Notes: generated from the letters alone by a model not told the origin. A DNA stretch of 64,000 nt from Shewanella loihica PV-4 (GCF_000016065.1 NC_009092.1:4030001-4094000), one strand, 5' to 3'; shown: positions 45,470 through 55,429, counted from the first letter of the stretch. Translations and numbers: made by a program.

Positions 45470-46951
45470 ATGGTCAACAGCCTGTTTGGTCGCATCCTGC
45501 TGCTTACCAGCGCCTGTGTCTTGCTGCTGTTTCTCGGCTTCTGGCAGTGGTCTAGCCTGAGTCAGCAACACAGCCAGCGGCTGGTGCAACAGTCCCTGCA
45601 CAGGGAACTGGCGACCCACATGGCCGAGATCAACCCGCTGTTGTCACAGGGAATCGCCTCGGACGCCGCCCTCAAGGAGGCCTTTCACGACCTCATGTTG
45701 CTGGGGCCCAGCTTCGAGATCTACACCTTAGACACTCAAGGCAAGGTGGTCGCCTTCGACGCCAGGGAGGAGCAGATCAAGACCCACAGGGTGGACATCA
45801 CCAAGATTCATTCCTTCCTCAAGGGGAATACCCTGCCAATCCTGGGCACAGATCCCAGGAGTGATGGCCAGCAGAAGATCTTCTCCGCCAGCCCACTTAC
45901 AGGCCCAAATGGTACCCTCAGCGGCTACCTCTATGTGATCATAGGCGGCGAAGCCTTCGATAGTTGGCAGTCACTCATCCAGGCCAAAGATCTGCCGGAG
46001 CGCTGGGGCGTCGCCCTGGGTGGCTGGGCACTGTTTACCCTGATCTTGTTTGCCCTGCTGCTGCGCTACCTGACCCGGCCCCTCAATCGCCTCACCCAGG
46101 CCCTGGGCGAGCTGGAACACAAACCCATAGATCAGCCCCTCGCCCTGCCCCTGGCGCCGAGCCGCAGCCAGGAGATGGCCCAGCTCAATGGGCAGATCAA
46201 TCGTCTGCTAGAAGAGGTAGCCCAGAAGCAGCGACAGGTCACGGCGCAGCAGGCTGCCAAGCAGGAGTTCCTGCTGCACCTGTCACACGATCTCAAGACG
46301 CCGCTCACCACCTTGCTGGGATACTTAGATACCTGGCTGCTGAGCCCGGCCGATGCGCGCGACGACAGCCTGCTGCAGTACGCGGCCGCCTCGGGGCAGA
46401 AGCTACAGCAGCTGCTGGCGCAGATGCTCGAGTTGGCGGCGCTGGAGAACGGTCAGATCAAGGCGAACATGCGCCGCGTCTCGCTGCAGTCGATTCTCGA
46501 TGAACTCAACCAGACCTTCACCCCCAAGGCTAAGCGGGCCGAGGTCAGCCTCCGCCTAGGCCAGGGTGAGAGTGAGGGCGAGAGTGAGTTCCTCTATACG
46601 GATCCTCAGCTCATGAGCCGGGTGCTCAACAACCTGCTGGACAACGCCCTACGCCACACACCGCCAGGCGGTGAGATAGCCGTCTATCCCCAGACGCTGG
46701 CCTCGGGATCTTATCTGGTGATTCAAGACTCGGGCAGCGGCATGCAACCAGAAGCCATTGCCGCCCTGCAACATACTCCTAGCCCAAGCCAACCCGAGCT
46801 CTACTATTGCCGGGGCGAAACGCTGCCGCAGCTAGGCGTCGGCCTGGCGATCGTCAGGCAGCTATTGGCCAGACTCGGCTGTCGTATCGAGGTGCAGAGT
46901 GCAACCGATCGGGGCAGCCGATTCATGATCGCACTGCCCCGATATCGATGA
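45470..46951 (+). CDS. Sensor histidine kinase
   Basis: 493 residues. TM1 (ILLLTSACVLLLFLGFWQW) and TM2 (~residues 178-200, WALFTLILFALLLRYL) flank a periplasmic sensor of ~145 residues. A HAMP domain follows, then HisKA with the phospho-His in LLHLSHDLKTPLTTLLGY, and HATPase with N box NNLLDNALRH, G1 QDSGSG and G2 LGVGLAIV. Partner of the adjacent OmpR regulator. The signal is unknown; the neighbouring spondin proteins are plausible targets or part of the same surface response. Confidence 0.94.
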   Translation: MVNSLFGRILLLTSACVLLLFLGFWQWSSLSQQHSQRLVQQSLHRELATHMAEINPLLSQGIASDAALKEAFHDLMLLGPSFEIYTLDTQGKVVAFDAREEQIKTHRVDITKIHSFLKGNTLPILGTDPRSDGQQKIFSASPLTGPNGTLSGYLYVIIGGEAFDSWQSLIQAKDLPERWGVALGGWALFTLILFALLLRYLTRPLNRLTQALGELEHKPIDQPLALPLAPSRSQEMAQLNGQINRLLEEVAQKQRQVTAQQAAKQEFLLHLSHDLKTPLTTLLGYLDTWLLSPADARDDSLLQYAAASGQKLQQLLAQMLELAALENGQIKANMRRVSLQSILDELNQTFTPKAKRAEVSLRLGQGESEGESEFLYTDPQLMSRVLNNLLDNALRHTPPGGEIAVYPQTLASGSYLVIQDSGSGMQPEAIAALQHTPSPSQPELYYCRGETLPQLGVGLAIVRQLLARLGCRIEVQSATDRGSRFMIALPRYR

Positions 46952-46959
46952 GGTGGGGT

Positions 46960-47175
46960 TTATTGCGGGGAGATCACCAGATGGCGGCGGAGGAAGGGGT
47001 ACGCCAGGCTAGCCAGCGAGGCGAGGAGGCAGGCCCACATGACCACCACCAATGCGGCAACCATATATTGGCCCAGAATAGTGTCTGCGTTAGCAACATA
47101 GATATGGTGAATCCCATTAAGCAGACCGAAGAAGGCTGCGAAACATATCACACTGATTACTATAAACTTTTTCAT
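46960..47175 (-). CDS. Small two-helix membrane protein
   Basis: 71 residues from ATG at 47175 with AAGGA upstream; an extension of 20 codons to 47235 has no ribosome site. Two hydrophobic segments: FIVISVICFAAFFGLLNGI and YMVAALVVVMWACLLASLAS, with a short loop between and a basic C-terminal end. No family recognised. It lies convergent to the histidine kinase, 8 bases from its stop, and shares no strand neighbours. Confidence 0.65.
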   Translation of the reverse strand: MKKFIVISVICFAAFFGLLNGIHHIYVANADTILGQYMVAALVVVMWACLLASLASLAYPFLRRHLVISPQ

Positions 47176-47296
47176 ATCGAAATCCTTGTTTTCCCTGACT
47201 GAATTCAGGTTAGCAGATGCTCTCCGATAATACACATTGGTTACTATTCGAATTTTTAATAGGTCTAGAGGGAAGGATTAACAGGGATTCACGGGC

Positions 47297-47331
47297 AAAA
47301 AAATAGCCAGTCGAGTTGCCCCGACTGGCTA
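47297..47331 (-). terminator. Intrinsic terminator downstream of hemE
   Basis: TAGCCAGTCG and CGACTGGCTA arms around AGTTGCCC. The minus-strand transcript ends in seven T. Confidence 0.9.
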
Positions 47332-47351
47332 GCTTTCAAGCTTAATGCCAC

Positions 47352-48416
47352 TTACTTGTGGTATTGCGCCGACAGTTCGTGAACTGACTTGATGAAGGCG
47401 CCGGCATGCTCTGGATCCACATGTTGGTGAATACCATGACCCAGGTTGAATACATGGCCCGAACCTTCGCCGTAACCGGCCAAGATCTGACGCACTTCTT
47501 CGTGGATGCGCTCAGGTGAAGCGTAAAGCATAGAAGGATCCATGTTACCCTGAAGGGCAACCTTGTGACCCACGCGGCGACGAGCGTCGGCAATGTCCAC
47601 TGTCCAGTCCAGACCCAGTGCATCACAGCCAGTCTCGGCCATCGCCTCTAGCCATAGTCCGCCACCCTTAGTGAACAGAGTCACAGGCACCTGACGACCA
47701 TCGGCATGACGGGTCAGACCGTCGACGATCTTCTGCATGTAGCGCAGCGAGAACTCGCGGTAGGCGGTGTGAGACAGGGCGCCGCCCCATGAGTCGAAAA
47801 TCATCAGTGACTGGGCACCGTTGGCCACCTGTGCATTCAGGTACAGGGTCACGGCATCGGCCAGCTTGTCTAGCAACATGTGCAGCGCCGCAGGCTCGGC
47901 ATAGGCCATCTTCTTGATCTTCTCGAAAGTCTTGCTCGAACCGCCCTCGACCATGTAGGTCGCCAGTGTCCAAGGTGAACCAGAGAAACCGATCAGCGGC
48001 ACTTCGCCTTTCAACTCACGGCGAATGGTGCTAACGGCCTTCATCACATAACCAAGCTCATCTTCTGGATCCGGCACTGCCAGCTTCTTGATGGCATCAA
48101 GCGTATCGGTTGGACGCTCGAAACGAGGACCCTCACCGGTTTCGAAATAGAGACCCAGGCCCATGGCATCTGGCACGGTCAAAATATCAGAGAATAAGAT
48201 CGCAGCATCGAGATCGTAACGACGAAGTGGTTGCAACGTCACCTCACAGGCCAACTCGGCATTGCGGCACAGTGACATGAAGTCGCCGGCTTGTGCGCGG
48301 GTTGCTTTGTATTCAGGAAGGTAACGACCCGCCTGACGCATCATCCACACAGGAGTCACATCAACAGGCTGTTTTAGTAAGGCACGTAAATAACGATCAT
48401 TTTTTAGTTCTGCCAT
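47352..48416 (-). CDS. hemE: Uroporphyrinogen decarboxylase
   Basis: 354 residues. It converts uroporphyrinogen III to coproporphyrinogen III in haem synthesis. Signatures: [19 protein letters not shown] (N-terminal PROSITE-like region) and [17 protein letters not shown] in the middle; the catalytic Asp lies in [13 protein letters not shown]. Full length. It is divergent from rsd across 477 bases that hold a candidate small RNA. Confidence 0.97.
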   Translation of the reverse strand: MAELKNDRYLRALLKQPVDVTPVWMMRQAGRYLPEYKATRAQAGDFMSLCRNAELACEVTLQPLRRYDLDAAILFSDILTVPDAMGLGLYFETGEGPRFERPTDTLDAIKKLAVPDPEDELGYVMKAVSTIRRELKGEVPLIGFSGSPWTLATYMVEGGSSKTFEKIKKMAYAEPAALHMLLDKLADAVTLYLNAQVANGAQSLMIFDSWGGALSHTAYREFSLRYMQKIVDGLTRHADGRQVPVTLFTKGGGLWLEAMAETGCDALGLDWTVDIADARRRVGHKVALQGNMDPSMLYASPERIHEEVRQILAGYGEGSGHVFNLGHGIHQHVDPEHAGAFIKSVHELSAQYHK

Positions 48417-48608
48417 AAGGCTCTATTCCTACGCTTATTGATTTTCGCTGGGACAGTAGTTTAGCATTTACGCGAGTAAAGTAACCTCCATCGGCGCATT
48501 TATGTGACAAACGCCGCTTGATTATTTTTTTACCCCCTCACGCTTCCACTCAAGGTTTGGCCTAGGGCGCAATTTGCTCGCCTCAGCCCTCAATTCGTTA
48601 GAAAAAAG

Positions 48609-48637
48609 TTGCACCCCCTCTTTGCCTTTGGTATAAA
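48609..48637 (+). promoter_or_regulatory. Sigma-70 promoter of a candidate small RNA
   Basis: TTGCAC (48609-48614), exactly 17 bases, TATAAA (48632-48637). The predicted start is at about 48644, about 250 bases before the rsd start codon. Confidence 0.7.
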
Positions 48638-48643
48638 AAGTCT

Positions 48644-48737
48644 GCGCTAGCAAGAACAATCAAGAAGCTCGTCGCATCGAGCCCGCAAAAACTTTACTCG
48701 CCCAGCGATAGATTTCTATCGCTGGGCATTTTATTTC
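48644..48737 (+). ncRNA. Candidate ~93-nucleotide small RNA between hemE and rsd
   Basis: A compact transcription unit with no start-stop frame longer than a few codons. After a ~22-base single-stranded 5' end comes a small hairpin GCTCG/CGAGC (48667-48671 and 48678-48682), then a 17-base linker with an A-rich core (48683-48699), then a rho-independent terminator, GCCCAGCGATAG/CTATCGCTGGGC around ATTT (48700-48727), with tail ATTTTATTTC. This is the layout of an Hfq-type trans-acting sRNA. It is not a recognised RNA family to me. An alternative is a short attenuated rsd leader, but rsd is ~155 bases further on. Confidence 0.6.
48700..48737 (+). terminator. Terminator of the candidate small RNA
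   Basis: 12-base perfect stem with a 4-base ATTT loop and a T-rich tail. There is no annotated gene upstream on the plus strand for over 1.7 kb other than the predicted unit, so the terminator needs a transcript to stop. Confidence 0.85.
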
Positions 48738-48766
48738 TGCCCCTCTCACCGACAACGCCTCCGTCA

Positions 48767-48780
48767 TTTTGTATACAAAA
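48767..48780. promoter_or_regulatory. 14-base perfect palindrome, possible operator
   Basis: TTTTGTATACAAAA, perfectly self-complementary. It lies 114 bases upstream of rsd and 30 bases after the sRNA terminator. The form suits a GntR-type or other dimeric repressor site; the regulator is not identified. Confidence 0.5.
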
Positions 48781-48893
48781 CAAGCAGATTCGACCAGCTG
48801 AAAGATCGCCCGGATCGACTAAAAAATGGTTGATCAAAGCGGTATTTCTCACCTACATTAGAAGTCATAGAATAACTTGCGATGGGGACCATC

Positions 48894-49364
48894 ATGCTAA
48901 AGCAATTGGAACGGGCCGAACAGAAATGGGGTGGCGCCAATACACTGATTGATCAATGGCTAAACCACCGTCGTAAGCTGCTGATTAACTACTGCCAAAT
49001 CGCCGGGCTGCCGCCCTACGAGGCGATAGACAAGTCGCTTCCCGCCTTCAAGTCGGTGAAAGAGTTCTGCGATCTTCTGGTGGATTATGTGTCCGAAGGA
49101 CACTTCGAGGTCTATGACCGCGTGGTTACCGCCTGCGAGAAAAACGGCGAATCCAGCCAGGCCTTGGCGCAGACCATAGTGCCTAAGATCAGCGAAACCA
49201 CAGATATGGCCCTGGACTTCAACGACAAGTACACCAGTGCCAGCGACGACAAGATCCTCTATCAGCTGGACAAAGATCTCTCCTCACTCGGCGATGCCAT
49301 GGAGACACGTTTCCAACTGGAAGATCAGCTACTGGAAGTGCTACACAGTAAATACTCGGCATAA
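48894..49364 (+). CDS. rsd: Regulator of sigma D (anti-sigma-70 factor)
   Basis: 156 residues from ATG at 48894 (MLKQLERAEQKWGGAN) with GGGGA upstream; an extension of four codons is not supported. The Rsd/AlgQ family is helical and binds region 4 of sigma-70 in stationary phase, favouring alternative sigma factors. The N-terminal WGGANTLIDQWLNHRRKLLINYCQIAG is typical. Ends at a shared terminator with acnB. Confidence 0.94.
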   Translation: MLKQLERAEQKWGGANTLIDQWLNHRRKLLINYCQIAGLPPYEAIDKSLPAFKSVKEFCDLLVDYVSEGHFEVYDRVVTACEKNGESSQALAQTIVPKISETTDMALDFNDKYTSASDDKILYQLDKDLSSLGDAMETRFQLEDQLLEVLHSKYSA

Positions 49365-49426
49365 ACGACGAAGAGCAAGCGCCTAAACGCACTTTCCCTA
49401 TCGCTGACATACAATAGCGCAGACAT

Positions 49427-49456
49427 AAAAAAGGCCAGCTAATCAGCTGGCCTTTT
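49427..49456. terminator. Bidirectional terminator between rsd and acnB
   Basis: AAAAGGCCAGCT and AGCTGGCCTTTT arms around AATC, between convergent genes. Confidence 0.92.
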
Positions 49457-49473
49457 CGCGTTATCAATTCCGA

Positions 49474-52071
49474 TTACACGGCAGACTGGAAGATCACTTC
49501 GCCCGCTTTTTGTGTGTATGAATCGATCTGGTCGAAGTTCAGGTAACGGTAAGTATCGGCTGCAGTGGCATCGATCTCTTTGGCGTACTCTTGATACTCT
49601 TCAACGCTTGGCAGACGACCCAACAGCGCGGCAACCGCGGCCAGCTCGGCAGACGCCAGGTAGACGTTTGCGCCGGTACCCAGACGGTTCGGGAAGTTAC
49701 GGGTAGAGGTAGATACTACCGTCGCGCCCTCGGCAACACGTGCCTGGTTACCCATACACAGAGAACAACCAGGGATCTCGATGCGCGCACCGACACGACC
49801 GAAGATGGCGTAGTAACCCTCTTCTGTCAGTTGATCGCGGTCCATCTTAGTTGGTGGCGCGATCCACAAACGGGTTGGTAGCGTCTTGGCGAACTTGTCT
49901 AGCATCTTACCGGTTGCACGGAAGTGGCCGATGTTGGTCATACAAGAACCAACGAACACCTCGTCGATCTGGGTGTCTTTCACCTGAGACAGGAGCACGG
50001 CATCATCTGGATCGTTTGGTGCACACAGGATAGGCTCTTTGATCTCGTTCAGATCGATCTCGATCACTTCGGCGTATTCTGCATCAGCATCGGCAGCCAT
50101 CAGCTCTGGGTTAGCCAACCACTCTTCCATCGCGGCGATACGACGCTCGATAGTGCGACGGTCACCGTAACCTTCGGCGATCATCCACTTCAACATCACT
50201 ATGTTAGAGTTGAGGTATTCGATGATAGGCTCTTTGTCCAGCTTGATAGTACAACCGGCAGCACTGCGCTCGGCAGAGGCATCAGACAGTTCGAATGCCT
50301 GCTCAACCTTCAGCTTCTCCAGACCTTCGATCTCCAGGATACGACCAGAGAAGGCGTTGATCTTGCCTTTCTTCTCAACAGTCAGCAGACCCATTTCGAT
50401 CGCCTTATGCGGAATCGCATGTACCAGGTCACGTAGTGTGATACCAGGCTGCATTTCGCCCTTGAAGCGAACCAAGATAGACTCAGGCATATCCAGTGGC
50501 ATCACACCGGTCGCAGCGGCGAAAGCCACCAGACCAGAACCCGCTGGGAAAGAGATACCGATTGGGAAACGAGTATGCGAGTCACCACCCGTACCTACGG
50601 TATCAGGCAGCAGCATACGGTTTAACCAAGAGTGGATAACACCGTCACCAGGACGCAGCGATACACCGCCACGGTTCATGATGAAGTCAGGTAGCGTATG
50701 ATGAGTGTTCACGTCAACTGGCTTAGGATAAGCGGCAGTGTGACAGAATGACTGCATGGTCAGGTCGGCGCTGAAGCCAAGACATGCCAAGTCTTTCAAC
50801 TCGTCACGTGTCATAGGACCTGTGGTGTCTTGTGAACCCACAGAAGTCATCTTAGGCTCGCAGTATTGGCCAGGACGCACACCGGCTACGCCGCATGCCT
50901 TACCCACCATCTTCTGTGCCAAGGTGTAACCCTTACCAGAATCGGCCACATCTTGTGGACGTACGAACACGTCAGAGGCTGGTAGACCTAGGGTCTCACG
51001 AGCGCGATCAGTCAGACCACGACCGATGATCAGCGGAATACGGCCACCGGCACGTACTTCGTCAAGCAGCACGTCAGTCTTGAGCTTGAACTCAGAGATC
51101 ACTTCGTCGCTGCCGTGTAGCTTAACCACGCCTTCGTATGGGTAGATGTCGATCACATCGCCCATGTTCATCTTGCTTACGTCTAGCTCGATTGGCAGTG
51201 CACCGGCATCTTCCATGGTGTTGAAGAAGATAGGCGCGATCTTGCCACCTAGACAGAAACCACCGGCACGCTTGTTAGGTACGAATGGGATATCGTCGCC
51301 CATGAACCAAAGTACAGAGTTGGTCGCAGACTTACGTGAAGAACCTGTACCCACAACGTCGCCTACATAAACCAGTGGATGACCCTTCTGTTTCAGGGCT
51401 TCGATCTCATTAATTGGGCCTTTCACGCCCGCTTCGTCAGGTACTATGCCGTCGCGCGCGTTTTTCAGCATCGCCAGGGCGTGCAGTGGGATATCTGGAC
51501 GAGACCAGGCATCAGGAGCTGGTGACAGATCGTCTGTGTTGGTTTCACCTGTCACCTTGAATACGGTCAGGGTAACCTTGTCGGCCAGCTTAGGACGGCT
51601 GAGGAACCACTCGGCGTTCGCCCAAGACTCAACCACTTGCTTAGCGTGAGCGTTGCCCGCTTGCATCTTCTCAACCACATCGTGGTAGGCATCGAACATC
51701 AGCAGGGTGTTTGACAGTGCCTTAACCGCCAATGGTGCCTGAACGTCATTGTCGAGTTGCGCGATCAGCGGCTCGATGTTGTAACCGCCCTGCATGGTAC
51801 CCAGTAGCTCAACGGCGCGCGCCGCAGACAGGATAGGAGATGTTGCCTCACCTTTGGCAACCGCGTCGAGGAAACCGGCTTTCACATAGGCCGCTTCGTC
51901 AACACCTGGTGGAATTCTGTTTTCCAGCAGGTCGAGGATGAACTCCTCTTCACCCGCAGGTGGATTCTTAACTAATTCGATTAATTCGGCCACTTGATGG
52001 GCATCTAGTGGCTTAGGGACTACGCCCTCTGCAGCACGTTCTGCGACGTGTTTACGATATGCTTCTAGCAC
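49474..52071 (-). CDS. acnB: Aconitate hydratase B
   Basis: 865 residues, as in E. coli. It interconverts citrate and isocitrate in the TCA cycle with a [4Fe-4S] cluster. The N-terminal HEAT-like domain ([21 protein letters not shown]) identifies the B form. Cluster cysteines lie in [13 protein letters not shown] and [13 protein letters not shown], and [11 protein letters not shown] is a substrate-binding loop. Its promoter at 52170-52208 overlaps a CRP-like site. Confidence 0.97.
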   Translation of the reverse strand: MLEAYRKHVAERAAEGVVPKPLDAHQVAELIELVKNPPAGEEEFILDLLENRIPPGVDEAAYVKAGFLDAVAKGEATSPILSAARAVELLGTMQGGYNIEPLIAQLDNDVQAPLAVKALSNTLLMFDAYHDVVEKMQAGNAHAKQVVESWANAEWFLSRPKLADKVTLTVFKVTGETNTDDLSPAPDAWSRPDIPLHALAMLKNARDGIVPDEAGVKGPINEIEALKQKGHPLVYVGDVVGTGSSRKSATNSVLWFMGDDIPFVPNKRAGGFCLGGKIAPIFFNTMEDAGALPIELDVSKMNMGDVIDIYPYEGVVKLHGSDEVISEFKLKTDVLLDEVRAGGRIPLIIGRGLTDRARETLGLPASDVFVRPQDVADSGKGYTLAQKMVGKACGVAGVRPGQYCEPKMTSVGSQDTTGPMTRDELKDLACLGFSADLTMQSFCHTAAYPKPVDVNTHHTLPDFIMNRGGVSLRPGDGVIHSWLNRMLLPDTVGTGGDSHTRFPIGISFPAGSGLVAFAAATGVMPLDMPESILVRFKGEMQPGITLRDLVHAIPHKAIEMGLLTVEKKGKINAFSGRILEIEGLEKLKVEQAFELSDASAERSAAGCTIKLDKEPIIEYLNSNIVMLKWMIAEGYGDRRTIERRIAAMEEWLANPELMAADADAEYAEVIEIDLNEIKEPILCAPNDPDDAVLLSQVKDTQIDEVFVGSCMTNIGHFRATGKMLDKFAKTLPTRLWIAPPTKMDRDQLTEEGYYAIFGRVGARIEIPGCSLCMGNQARVAEGATVVSTSTRNFPNRLGTGANVYLASAELAAVAALLGRLPSVEEYQEYAKEIDATAADTYRYLNFDQIDSYTQKAGEVIFQSAV

Positions 52072-52484
52072 GGCAACATTCCTCTTTGTTTGGCGTTCTA
52101 ACAGCGAAACTGCACGTCTTCAATTCTGAAGCTCACAGTCAAGCAGGCTCAACCCGTATTTCCGGCCGCATTATACTACAGCTTTGCAAAAGTATGAATC
52201 AGATCACACTCTTAGAAGTGAGAAATTACCGGGATTTCCTAGGGTGCCCAGCAAATTAGCGCAGCCCTGAAACAAATGAAATTAGACAATAGTTTGAATA
52301 ACAAGTTAAGTATTTGAAATGTAATAAATTTCAAAGGCAACACAAATTCATTCCAAACGCATAAACCCGGCTCTCTCCTGAGAAAAAATTGCGCAAAAAA
52401 TTTGCCTGGAGGCTCGTAAATACCCGAAGAATCCGCATAATATTCCACTTTCTCAATTAATATGAAGCAGCAAGAGCCATAACC
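52072..52484. other. 413-base divergent region between acnB and the phosphatase gene
   Basis: Contains the acnB promoter (listed). The remainder, 52209-52484, is AT-rich and holds the leader of the plus-strand gene; I recognised no RNA gene, repeat or clear operator in it. Confidence 0.6.
52170..52208 (-). promoter_or_regulatory. acnB promoter with overlapping CRP-like site
   Basis: On the minus strand: TTCATA (-35, 52198-52193), 17 bases, TATAAT (-10, 52175-52170). TGTGA-N6-TCATA (52208-52193) matches nine of ten CRP consensus positions and covers the -35, with its centre about 37-38 bases from the predicted start, close to but not exactly the class II distance. Confidence 0.6.
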
Positions 52485-53156
52485 ATGAGCCAAATAAATT
52501 TAGCGGCGGTCATCTTCGATATGGATGGCGTGCTTATCGATTCCGAGCCGAGTTGGCAGGCCGCCGAATACAAGGTGCTGAGCCAGCTGGGGCTACCCAT
52601 CAGCCTCAGCGATACCGAGCAGACCACAGGGCTGCGCATCGACCAGGTAGTCGAGTACTGGTATCGACGCCACCCTTGGAAAGGCTATGACAATGCGGCG
52701 ACCGCCGAGGCGATAGTCACGCAAGTGGCCGGAGAGATCCTGAGTCACGGCGAGGTGATGTCCGGCGTTAAGGAGGCGCTCGAGGCTTGCAAACAGAGGG
52801 GACTCAAGCTTGGCCTGGCCACCTCATCGCCGACGCTTTTGATCGATGCCGTGATGCAGAAGCTGGCAATCAGAGAGCTGTTCGACGCCATCGTGAGCGC
52901 CGAGGCGCTGGCCCTTGGCAAACCCCACCCAGAGGTGTACCTCAACTGCGCCAAGGCCCTAGGCGTGACGCCTTCGCAATGCCTGGCGGTAGAAGACTCC
53001 TTCAACGGCCTGATCGCCGCGAGGGCCGCCAACATGCACACTGTGGTGATCCCGGCGCCCCATGAGGCGAGCCAGGCCAGATGGGCCGCCGCCCACCAGC
53101 AGCTCACCAGCCTCAAGGAGTTTGCCGACTACCTGGCACAATGCGCCGCTAAATAG
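52485..53156 (+). CDS. hxpB: HAD-superfamily sugar phosphatase (HxpB/YniC-like)
   Basis: 223 residues. HAD motif I FDMDGVLIDSEP, motif II LATSSP, motif III Lys in GKPHPEVY and motif IV EDSFNG are intact. E. coli YniC/HxpB dephosphorylates 2-deoxyglucose 6-phosphate and hexitol phosphates; substrate here is inferred. It is divergent from acnB and convergent with the M13 peptidase. Confidence 0.88.
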   Translation: MSQINLAAVIFDMDGVLIDSEPSWQAAEYKVLSQLGLPISLSDTEQTTGLRIDQVVEYWYRRHPWKGYDNAATAEAIVTQVAGEILSHGEVMSGVKEALEACKQRGLKLGLATSSPTLLIDAVMQKLAIRELFDAIVSAEALALGKPHPEVYLNCAKALGVTPSQCLAVEDSFNGLIAARAANMHTVVIPAPHEASQARWAAAHQQLTSLKEFADYLAQCAAK

Positions 53157-53181
53157 CTGTAAATAGAGGGATTCAGACAAT

Positions 53182-53207
53182 AAAAAGCCCATCCTAGGAT
53201 GGGCTTT
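53182..53207. terminator. Bidirectional terminator between the phosphatase and peptidase genes
   Basis: AAAGCCCATCC and GGATGGGCTTT arms of a perfect palindrome around TA, between convergent genes. Confidence 0.9.
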
Positions 53208-53243
53208 CGTTTGTTTAGATTGTACTTTTGTTAAAATCTGGGA

Positions 53244-55298
53244 TTACCAGATCTTCACGCGATCTTCTTCGCTCAGGTACATCTTGTCGCCGGCCTTAAC
53301 ATCGAACGCCTCGTAGAAGGCTGGGATGTTACGCGGCGTACCCATGGCACGGAAGTGGCTTGGTGAGTGCGGATCGGTCAGTAGACGACGTCCCAGCTCT
53401 TCGTCGCGATAGTTACGACGCCATACCTGTGACCAGCCGATGAACAGACGCTGCTCGCCGGTCAGGCCATCGATCACTGGCGCTTCTTTACCGTTTAGGC
53501 TCAGCTGATAAGAGCGCGCTGCCACGGTCAGACCACCCAGGTCACCGATGTTCTCACCCAGTGTGAGGTCGCCATTAACAAACTTACCTGGCAGGGCTTC
53601 ATAGCCAGAGTATTGAGCGCTGAGCTGAGCACCGCGCTTCTTGAACTCTTCTCTGTCTTTGTCAGACCACCAGTCTCTCAGGTTGCCGTCACCGTCATAC
53701 TTGGCGCCCTGGTCATCGAAACCATGGCTGATCTCGTGGCCGATCACAGCGCCGATGCCACCATAGTTGATCGCATCGTCGGCATCCATGTTGAAGAACG
53801 GCGGCTGCAGAATCGCGGCCGGGAAGACGATCTCATTCATCACAGGACTGTAGTAAGCGTTAACCGTCTGCGGCGTCATGTGCCACTCGGTGCGATCGAT
53901 TGGCTTACCTAGCTTGTCCAGCATGGTCTTGTATTCGAAGTGAGCGTAACGCAGATAGTTACCCACGAGATCATCGGCCTTGATACTCAGATCTGTGTAG
54001 TCTTTCCACTTGTCTGGGTAGCCGATCTTGTAGTTGAACTTAGACAGCTTCTCTTGCGCCGCCACCTTAGTCTCAGGTGTCATCCACTCGAGCTCGTTGA
54101 TGCTGACCTCAAAGCCCTTGATCAGGTTATGGATCATCTTCTCCATGCGCGCCTTGGCTTCTGGCTTAAAGTGACGCTTAACGTACTCTTGACCCACCAG
54201 CTCACCGATCACCTGATCCGCAGCATCTACCGCTTTTTTCCAGCGCGGCTTCTGCTCTTCGATGCCCATCAGCGTCTTGCTGTGGAAGGCAAAGTGCAGA
54301 TCGACCATCTGCTTGTTCAGCAGCTCGGCGGAGCTGTCCACCAGGTGGAACATCAAGTAGTCTTGCCACTGCTCGACGCTGAACTGGTTAAATTGCTTGC
54401 CAAACTTCTCGAAGAAAGAGGGCTGACGCACGATCACCTCGGTAACCTTGTTCATGTCGGCGCCGTTAGCAAACTGTGAATAATCGAAGTTGCTGACTGT
54501 CTTCTGCAGACCAGCGATATCCATCTTGTTGTAGCTCTTGTTGGCGTCACGTGACTCGGTGCGCGTCCACTGGCTCTCGGCCAGGAAGCGCTCGATCTCG
54601 GCCACGTTGTTCGCGGCGCGCTCGGCATTCGCGTAACCGGCAGCAGCCAACAGATCCGTCACATAGCTCTGCAGCGCGGCGCGGTTAGCCACGAACTTAG
54701 CATCGTCTTTCAGGTAGTAGTCGCGATCCGGCAGGGTCAAACCAGACTGGTAGAAGTAGACGCCATACTGGGTCGACTTCTTGGCATCGTTGTTCACATA
54801 GAAGCCCAGTGGCATCTGCACGCCAGAGACCAGCAGCTTACCCATCTGGTTGGCAACGTCTTGATGGCTCTTGAGGCCGGCGATCTCAGCCATAGGCGCC
54901 TTAATCGGCGTCACACCCAGCTGCTCGACCAGGTCGGTATTCATGTAACTGGCGTAGAAGTCACCCACCTTCTGCTCGTTAGAGCCTTCGGCCTTATTTG
55001 GCATGGCGGCCACTTCGTCGATGATCTCTTTCAGGGCATTCTGGCTCTGCTCATACAGCACAGAGAAGGCGCCGTAGTTAGACTTGTCGGCAGGGATCGG
55101 CGTGTTCGCCAACCAGTGACCGTTAACGCTGTAATAGAAATCGTCCTGATGACGCACCTGAGTGTCGAAGTTTTCCTTCTCAACGCCCGACACCTTTGTC
55201 GCTTGTACACTCTCTACCTGAGTGGTGTCATGGCTACCACAGGCGCCTAGGCCCAAGCCCAACGCCACGGCTAATGCCAAATGACTGACTTTTTTCAT
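53244..55298 (-). CDS. pepO: M13-family zinc metallopeptidase lipoprotein (PepO-like)
   Basis: 684 residues. Lipobox LGLGACGSH near residue 20, so probably periplasmic/outer-membrane anchored. The zinc site HEISH (in VIGHEISHGFDDQGAKYD) and the third ligand region GENIGDLGGL are intact; NAYYSPVMNEIVFPA is the family's substrate-binding NAY/F motif. Endothelin-converting-enzyme-like oligopeptidase. It ends EEDRVKIW without the Cys of the animal CxxW. Confidence 0.95.
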   Translation of the reverse strand: MKKVSHLALAVALGLGLGACGSHDTTQVESVQATKVSGVEKENFDTQVRHQDDFYYSVNGHWLANTPIPADKSNYGAFSVLYEQSQNALKEIIDEVAAMPNKAEGSNEQKVGDFYASYMNTDLVEQLGVTPIKAPMAEIAGLKSHQDVANQMGKLLVSGVQMPLGFYVNNDAKKSTQYGVYFYQSGLTLPDRDYYLKDDAKFVANRAALQSYVTDLLAAAGYANAERAANNVAEIERFLAESQWTRTESRDANKSYNKMDIAGLQKTVSNFDYSQFANGADMNKVTEVIVRQPSFFEKFGKQFNQFSVEQWQDYLMFHLVDSSAELLNKQMVDLHFAFHSKTLMGIEEQKPRWKKAVDAADQVIGELVGQEYVKRHFKPEAKARMEKMIHNLIKGFEVSINELEWMTPETKVAAQEKLSKFNYKIGYPDKWKDYTDLSIKADDLVGNYLRYAHFEYKTMLDKLGKPIDRTEWHMTPQTVNAYYSPVMNEIVFPAAILQPPFFNMDADDAINYGGIGAVIGHEISHGFDDQGAKYDGDGNLRDWWSDKDREEFKKRGAQLSAQYSGYEALPGKFVNGDLTLGENIGDLGGLTVAARSYQLSLNGKEAPVIDGLTGEQRLFIGWSQVWRRNYRDEELGRRLLTDPHSPSHFRAMGTPRNIPAFYEAFDVKAGDKMYLSEEDRVKIW

Positions 55299-55429
55299 CT
55301 CGAATTCCCCGGTTTTTACGCTTTATTGTTTATCTTCAGGTTGGTTAAACCATTGCGAATGACACACTAACACCCCAGCCTGCTCGACTGTAGGGCGATT
55401 TTGTAACTTTGTATGACGCCTTAACCTGC

